Positions 58,341 to 64,000 of a DNA stretch of 64,000 bases are shown one piece after another. The position numbers and the translations under genes were made by a program. Each line of letters begins with the position of its first letter. The first letter of the stretch is position 1. The notes beneath the pieces are model-generated. The model saw only the letters and a list, made by a program, of their open reading frames with translations, did no database searches and was not told where the DNA came from. This DNA is from Anisodus tanguticus. Taxonomy: Eukaryota; Streptophyta; Magnoliopsida; Solanales; Solanaceae. The stretch covers positions 21,485,001 through 21,549,000 of the forward strand of contig CM067539.1 in the NCBI GenBank assembly GCA_034509755.1, read 5' to 3'.

Positions 58341-59277
58341 TGTTGATGTTGGATGGATGTTGTGACAACATCTGTAAATGCTCAGGACAACATCTTATGA
58401 AAATAAGAATGTTTCCTGCGATGTTGTGACAACATTCCTGACAACATCTTTGTAACGATTTTGCCTATTCTTCCGGCCAAAATAGGTTGTGTTACTGTGA
58501 GTAAAAAATGACCTAGGCAAGCTTACAATGATGTTGTGTTTAAAACGTGGTAAAAGAAACAGTCAAATCTTGAAGATGAAGCAGCGTGAAGACCAAGTCC
58601 AGAACGTTGAGCTTTTTAAGGAGCAAGAACCGGTCCAAGCTGAAGCCTTCTTTTACTCAACCTCCGCAACCAATCAGTGAGGATTTCAAGGGAAGTTCCA
58701 CACTATAAATAGAGGGGAGATTCAGAGTATCGATATCCAGAATTGAACGAGAAGAATTACCAAGAGAGCTCTCGGATATTCACCTTAGAAACTGGATCAA
58801 CACACTTAGCCTAAAGTAGTATAACAACATCTAGTCCCACATTACTATTACTGTCCAGATTCTAGATCAAGCTTATATTTCAAGCAATTATAATGAAGAT
58901 GTTGTATTTGTCTTTTTAAATCTTTTAACTTTAGGCTGAAGTCATCTGCGACTTCACTTTTGTTTGTAATTTCTTTTTCGCATTTATTGTTCAATCTTGT
59001 AAAAAGAAATTCATTTGTAGTTGTATATAATTTATACAATTCTTTGGTCATTGACCATCAAGGGATATATTAATATATACCCTTGAAAATATAAACCTTG
59101 TGTCTCTTTACTTTTCCGCTGCATTTACTCTATATATGTTTATAACTGTTTTATCACAATACTGCCTCAGATGTTGACACAACATTGAAGGCAACATCCA
59201 GAAACTGTTTTAATTGTTCTAGCTGTTACGGTTTTATTCTTACATATTATTTCTTATCCGTAGCCCCGGACCCAACA
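58341..59277 (+). repeat. 3' LTR of element G
   Basis: 937 bp, same structure as the 5' LTR (49132-50067). Preceded by GCAAAAAGGGGGATAT and followed by the target duplication ACTTA. Confidence 0.92.
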
Positions 59278-59282
59278 ACTTA

Positions 59283-59616
59283 TATTCAAATATCGTCGAG
59301 ATTGATATTTCTAATTCTTAGCCTCTGTAGTTCATTCGATTTTTAAATGTTCTTTTATTAAAAATTAAAATGTTTGCTTGTTTCAATCTTTAATTTTGTA
59401 AATACATAATTTTTTAAAGTGATTGTATAATTATTGTTTTTACTTTCTTGATAACTACTGAATTAGTAAGCAATCGCATTTTTTTAGTATTACTCTATGA
59501 CCATATTTTATGGATATTAATTAAAATTTTCAACTAAGTTATTCTCCTAATAACAAAAGTTTGACTCCAAAAATATTGATCACGATAAAATCAAAGCCAT
59601 AAACTTACACTAACAA
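59283..59616 (+). repeat. MADS duplicon copy 4: upstream region, right part
   Basis: Continues homology to 34858-35150 (AAATATCGTCGAGATTGATA, ACTACTGAATTAGTAAG, GTTATTCTCCTA). It stops at 59616, where an RTE 3' end begins. No MADS coding sequence follows. Confidence 0.85.
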
Positions 59617-60004
59617 ACCGATTGTTGTGGTGTTATTACTGTAGGCATGCTTAGTATATCATACGAATAGATGCAGTATTGTTTTATAGTCCTCTCTAAT
59701 GTTATATCTTCTGTTATGCGTTCTTTAATGTACTTGGTTTATCTCATTTATCTGCGTTAGTTACTGCTTCTCTTTCAGGATGCGATACCATGGCGCGTTT
59801 GCGTTTGCTATCACCATTTTCTTACTAAATGCTTTAAGTTTTTGACCAGGTCTGACTGTTTTTTTTTTTGCTTTGCTTGTCTTGAGCCTAGGGTCTCTCG
59901 GAAACAGTCGCTCTACCTACTAAGGTAGAGGTAAGGTCTGTGTATATTCTACCCTCCCCAGACCCCACGTTGTGGGATTTCGCTAGGTATGTTGTTGTTG
60001 TATA
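59617..60004 (+). mobile_element. RTE LINE 3' UTR fragment with TTG tail
   Basis: Matches 7310-7655 (TTACTGTAGGCATGCTTAG, GAGCCTAGGGTCTCTCGGAA, CTACCTACTAAGGTAGAGGT, CCAGACCCCACGTTGTGGGA) and ends GTTGTTGTTGTATAG. It holds only the 3' UTR, so it is a strongly 5'-truncated LINE copy or a SINE-like derivative. Inserted into the MADS upstream copy. Confidence 0.75.
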
Positions 60005-62244
60005 GTTTACTATAGACAGTCAAGTATGTCGGGGTCCTTGTCCCAGCAAACCGTTAGCATATTAGTACTCTTCAGAGGCTTCATAAACTAGAGTAATAGT
60101 TAGAAAAAATTATCAGATTTTTATATTTGCCGTGTTGGCACTTTTATTATGTTTAGACTTAGTTTAGTATTTTCTGCAGTTAATGATTATTCAGTCGGAC
60201 TTTCAGTAGATTATCATTTGTTAGTTTTATTTCCACATTCAGTATGTTTTGATATCACATGTTGATTCAGCTATCTAGTTGGTTCACTCACTCATATGCA
60301 GTCAGGCACTGGGTGTCGTGTTACATCCAGACACAGATTCGAGGTGTGACACAAATAATCACACCGGAGCCTTGACATTCTGCGGGTCCCGATTATACTC
60401 AAAGTCAAGTCATTATTGAAATCTATGTTAGAAACGGAAATAAACAATACTCATATCACTAAACTATTCTTTGAATCCAAAACCAACTATGAAAAAGTGG
60501 AAACGGGCCCATAAGGGTAAAACAGTAATTTAATAGTGAAATCGGTAACCTTACATTCTAGATGTTCTAATCTACTATCCAATTGCTGAATTAGTTCAAT
60601 AATAGATCAATTTCATCATTCAATACAAAACCCCCAAATTAGGCATAAACCCAAGATTTTTCAAGTTCATTTTCTCAACAATAATGGAAGATTCAAGTCT
60701 AATGGTTACTAAATAATGGAATCCATACTTAGATTAGTCAAAACCATTAATTAATCTCATATTCAAGAATTAATATCAATCAACAATATTTAAGTAGAAC
60801 TCATCCTCTTAAACTCATTTTCAAGGTTTTCCACCATTGATTTAAGACTAGGAAAGGTTAATTAAGGAATACAAGGTTAAAGAGGCATACCCCAAGAAGA
60901 AATCACCAAGAAACTCTTGAAATCGCCCTAGAGATGCTTTGGAGGAATAATTTTTGAAATGGGGAATGAAGGGTCTAATTTAACACTTAAAAAGGGTTTC
61001 TGATTTTCTGTAACCCGCTGCAGTGATCAAGGTTCGCTGCAGCGGAACCCGCGCCAGCGGCCCAAGACAAAACCCCCACACTTATTGTAGCGGCTCACTG
61101 TCCGATACGGCGGACCTCTATGAAATACAGCACCCGCGCCAGCGGTAACACACTCGCCCCAGCGAAGGTATACAGACACTAGCAGATTCCAAATTTCACA
61201 AATTCAACTCCAAAATATGACAATCTCCCGAGACCTCCCCGACACAAACCAGATATGCACACACATGTAAAAATACGCTATGAACTCACCTATGATCTCG
61301 AAATTTCCATCGGATGTCTATTTCATCGGGTCAATCCCCAACAACCTAAAACCAACTTTCTAGCCAATAGCCCAAAACGCTCCTGAGAGCTTCGAGAACC
61401 GAACCAACTATCCCACCTAGTCATAAACGACCCTCCAGACCTCACAAAATTAATGAAATTCCAAAAAAGCTCTGTTTTCCAAAAGTCAACTATAGGTCAA
61501 ATGTTCTCACTTAAATGTTCTAATTCCTTCAACTTTCATTACGATCGCCCGATAACTTCGAAATATGGATCAACATGGGTAAAATAGTTAAATCGCACAT
61601 AACGACTGAACGGGTCATTACATTTACATCATGCATCCATATATTATCATTTTCTTATCTTATTTATGTGGTATGTGCTTACCTATTGTTTTCGTGAAAT
61701 GAGCATTCTAAGGGATAGTCGGAGCAGTAAGTTGAAGTGATGTAATAGTTGCTTAAACTAAATCATTATATAATGTACGTGTTTTCTATTCGTTGTCAAC
61801 CTATGATACTTACGGGGTACGTGTGGTGTACTCATACTACACTTGCTGCTTCTTTATTTGGATGCAGATACAATTCCTTGTTACAGCTCTGGGCCTCGTG
61901 ACAGATTCCCGGGGTGGTCTTTCGGAGGTTTCAGGGTGAGCCCTCCATCCTATCAGCAATCCTGGATTTAGCTCTATCCTATTTCATGTCTTTTACTAAC
62001 TTTTAAGACAGTTGTATTGTTACAGTAAATCAGACTTTGTAATAATTACTTAGATGCTCTTGTACAAGTCATACCAGATTTTGGAGTTGTAATTCTCTTA
62101 GTAATTTTTGCACTTCTTAATTATATAAATATATGGCAAGACAGTGTGAGTATTCAATTTTACTTGTTCAATTCTGATTATTTTCCTTATAATTGATTAT
62201 TGCTTATATCGTAGATGCCAGCGTGATCCGTGAAATGTGTCGTG
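60005..62244. mobile_element. LTR-retrotransposon-derived mosaic, probably gypsy LTR sequence
   Basis: 60345-61622 read on the minus strand begins TGTAATGACCCGTTCAGTCG and ends TTGTGTCACA, which looks like an LTR, but no matching target duplication was found. The flanks (61640-62240, with CTCATACTACACTTGCTGC and CGTGACAGATTCCCGGGGTG) resemble a second Solanaceae LTR-type repeat. No protein domains are readable. 61015-61170 is dense in GCGCCAGCGG / CGCTGCAGCGG words. Confidence 0.45.
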
Positions 62245-62960
62245 ACAGATTCTTAGTTGTCACCATTAGCAATTCTGACATGAAATTAAATGAGAGCGGA
62301 CTAGATACCAAGTTAGATATTATCTCTTGAAATATATGAAGTTTGTGGCTTCATTTTTATGCTCACCAATATTTCTGAGTCAAACTTTGGTTACTAGGAT
62401 AATAATTTAGTTAAATTTTTAAAATAATATCCATAAAAGATGGTCACAGAGTACTACTAACAAATGTGATTGCTTACTAAATTTAGTAGTCATCAATAAA
62501 GTAAAAACTAATAATATACAATCACTTTAAAAATATTATGGATGTACAAAATTATAGATTCAAACAGGCGAGCAATTTAAATTTAAATAAAGAACATATA
62601 AAAACCGAATAAACTATAGAAGCTAAGAATTCTGAAATATCAATTTCGATAATATTTGTATTGTCGTAAAAAATCAATTTAAATATTTATTAAATATTAA
62701 ATTATGATATGTGTATTGATAATAGCCGTTGCAGCCTTCATAGCACATTACTGTTTCCTCCAATTTTGGTAGAAATCATACTTAATAGAAATTTTATGCT
62801 CCTTCAAAATATATTAAAACTAAATGCTACTTACATTTGTTTTCGTTACTGTCTGAGACATATCAACCTGTCACTCGACTCACATTGAAATTTTTTCTAA
62901 ATTGAATTTGAAGCAAACCAATATACAATAATTTCACAAAACACTGACAAATGCGTTTTT
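62245..62960 (-). repeat. MADS duplicon copy 5 (inverted): upstream region
   Basis: The reverse complement matches 34510-35235 upstream of the intact gene (GCTTCAAATTCAATTTAG, AATGTGAGTCGAGTGACAGG, TTGATGACTACTAAATT, CTAATGGTGACAACTAAG). It breaks off at 62245, just before where the MADS start codon would lie, against the mosaic at 60005-62244. Confidence 0.85.
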
Positions 62961-62999
62961 AGGTTAGGTTGATCTCTTCACTAGTCACACAATTTTCTT

Positions 63000-64000
63000 T
63001 TCGATTGTCTCGTCTTCCCTTATTAACCCTATAAGTAGCCGTCTTCACCACTGAACCCTTAGCAAACAAAAAAAGAATTGTCTCTCCCCCATTTCCTCTA
63101 GCTTCCAGAAAAAATAATCGAGGGTCACTAGGCTTGATCTATCATGCATGCAAGACTCACTAATAACCAACAGAGAAAAGCAGTGTACACAAATTTGTAT
63201 AAACAACTACATACCATTTATCGTGTAATTTTTTTCTTTATTCAAATTTAGGGAAACTACATATCAAAAAAAGAGGAGAATGAGAACTTTTTCTAAGAGA
63301 TCAGAATAAGAATCTTGATCCGGAAAATGTTAAATGAGGATATAACTTCTTCTTTTTTTGTTATTTCTTTTTCACATAATAGAGGCAGCCCGGTACACTA
63401 AGCTTCCGCTATGCGTGAGGTCAGGAAAAGGGCCAAATCACAAGGGTCTTTTTCACAGAATCTGTAAATGAAATGATCGGCACATATATTAAAACTTAAA
63501 AGAACTGGTATCAGGGAAGAACAACCTCCGGAAAAAAAAAAACTTTTTCTTTGTACAATTTTGAATATAGTGAATAAACAAGTAGCACTCACCATAGTTA
63601 AATCACAAGAAATTTTCTTTTATGGGCAAAAGTTTTTGAGCCGCCTAGGAATCAAGTATTAAATTCTTGTTATGACAGAGTGAATTTTCATAGACAATCT
63701 TGATACACTTCCTAAGTTTCTTTTTCCATTTCATTTTCTGAAAATGTTATCCGGTTAAACATCTTATTTAATTTCTTTAAGAAATAATCTTAAATGACTT
63801 TATGGCCTTGGTCGACGTGTCTTGGTAATCTTAGAGTATCTATATATTTGTGTATATTCTTCACCAAATTTAGACTATTATTAATTGTCATGGTTCAAAT
63901 TTCACCTACTAATATATTATCATCTCCCCACCCCCGCACCACCTTCTTTGATACCTTTTCCTGAATATTTGTGTCTTTTAAATGCTAATTAAACAGGAAA
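63000..64000 (-). repeat. MADS duplicon copy 5 (inverted): 3' flank, to window edge
   Basis: The reverse complement matches 24545-25270 (copy 1 flank) almost base for base, including TTAACTATGGTGAGTGCTAC and TTCCGGAGGTTGTTCTTCCC. Continues off the right edge of the window. Carries one extra insertion, a SINE fragment at 63381-63448. Confidence 0.88.
63381..63448 (-). mobile_element. 5'-truncated Au-type SINE with 13 bp target duplication
   Basis: On the minus strand it reads GACCCTTGTGATTTGGCCCT ... CTCACGCATAGCGGAAGCTT ... CCGGGCTGCC, which is the 3' part of the Au SINE. It is flanked by TTTTTCACATAAT (63368-63380) and TTTTTCACAGAAT (63449-63461), a 13 bp duplication with one mismatch. Copy 1 at about 25105-25125 has the empty site (ACAGATTATGTGAAAAAG). 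Confidence 0.8.

Larger units (their letters stand above)
49127..59282 (+). mobile_element. SIRE/Maximus-like copia element G, target duplication ACTTA
   Basis: LTRs at 49132-50067 and 58341-59277 (936 and 937 bp; TGTTGATGTTGG...CGGACCCAACA), flanked by ACTTA at 49127-49131 and 59278-59282. The homologous uninterrupted site reads ACGTATAGTCAAATA at about 34853, confirming the target. The primer site is TGGTATCATAGCC just after the 5' LTR, and the polypurine tract AAAAAGGGGG precedes the 3' LTR. Order: gag, protease, integrase, RT, RNase H, a spacer, then an extra ORF between pol and the 3' LTR, as in the SIRE/Maximus lineage. LTRs differ at a few percent of sites by eye. All coding parts carry stops or shifts. 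Confidence 0.92.

Overview
This is plant nuclear DNA, most likely from a nightshade (Solanaceae). The evidence is AT-rich intergenic sequence, intron-containing genes with GT/AG junctions, and repeat families I associate with that family: the RTE-type LINE 3' end with a TTG tail, an Au-type SINE, a MITE with ends reading GTTGCTCGAACTC, and Retrofit-like and SIRE-like copia elements. The species cannot be fixed from the sequence alone. No bacterial-type systems, CRISPR arrays, rRNA genes or tRNA genes were seen.

Only three host genes look intact. (1) An eight-exon cytochrome P450 of the CYP88A type, ent-kaurenoic acid oxidase in gibberellin synthesis, at 1629-6134. All splice junctions keep frame and give 497 residues with every P450 signature present. 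(2) A single-exon six-span membrane protein of a plant-specific family at 13102-14097. (3) A type I (M-gamma, AGL80-like) MADS-box gene at 35389-36588, 399 residues with a proline/methionine-rich tail. The MADS gene is the only intact member of a local duplicon array. Broken or partial copies lie at 22602-25300, 32425-34440, 48739-49131 plus 59278-59616, and, inverted, 62245-64000.

Layout: 1-1040, edge of a minus-strand LTR element with three 182-188 bp tandem repeats; 1.4-6.4 kb, P450; 7.2-10.4 kb, RTE LINE remains; 10.4-12.0 kb, hAT remains; 13.1-14.1 kb, membrane protein; 15.6-16.9 kb, small gag-only copia relative; 18.2-20.2 kb, poly-T, minisatellite, GC-rich island and CACTA end; 22.6-25.3 kb, MADS fragment split by a solo LTR; 25.6-27.1 kb, second LTR-like insertion; 27.1-32.4 kb, element E with a putative-plant-transposon-protein ORF and a 3' LTR; 32.4-37.7 kb, MADS pseudogene followed by the intact MADS gene; 38.5-48.7 kb, MITE and an old copia element (C) with a younger copia (B, 39096-44003) nested in it; 48.7-59.6 kb, MADS upstream copy split by a 10 kb SIRE-like copia (G, 49132-59277); 59.6-62.2 kb, RTE 3' end and LTR-derived mosaic; 62.2-64 kb, inverted MADS flanks with an Au SINE fragment.

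The most unusual signal is in element G. A short palindromic word (ATGTTG...CAACAT, often nested and extended to perfect 8-11 bp arms) recurs in its LTRs, gag, pol region, spacer and extra ORF, so it is conserved as DNA/RNA structure regardless of coding context. Two other repeat families here carry their own clusters of short GC-rich palindromic words. Element B is also odd: its LTRs are almost identical, yet its reading frame is broken in many places.
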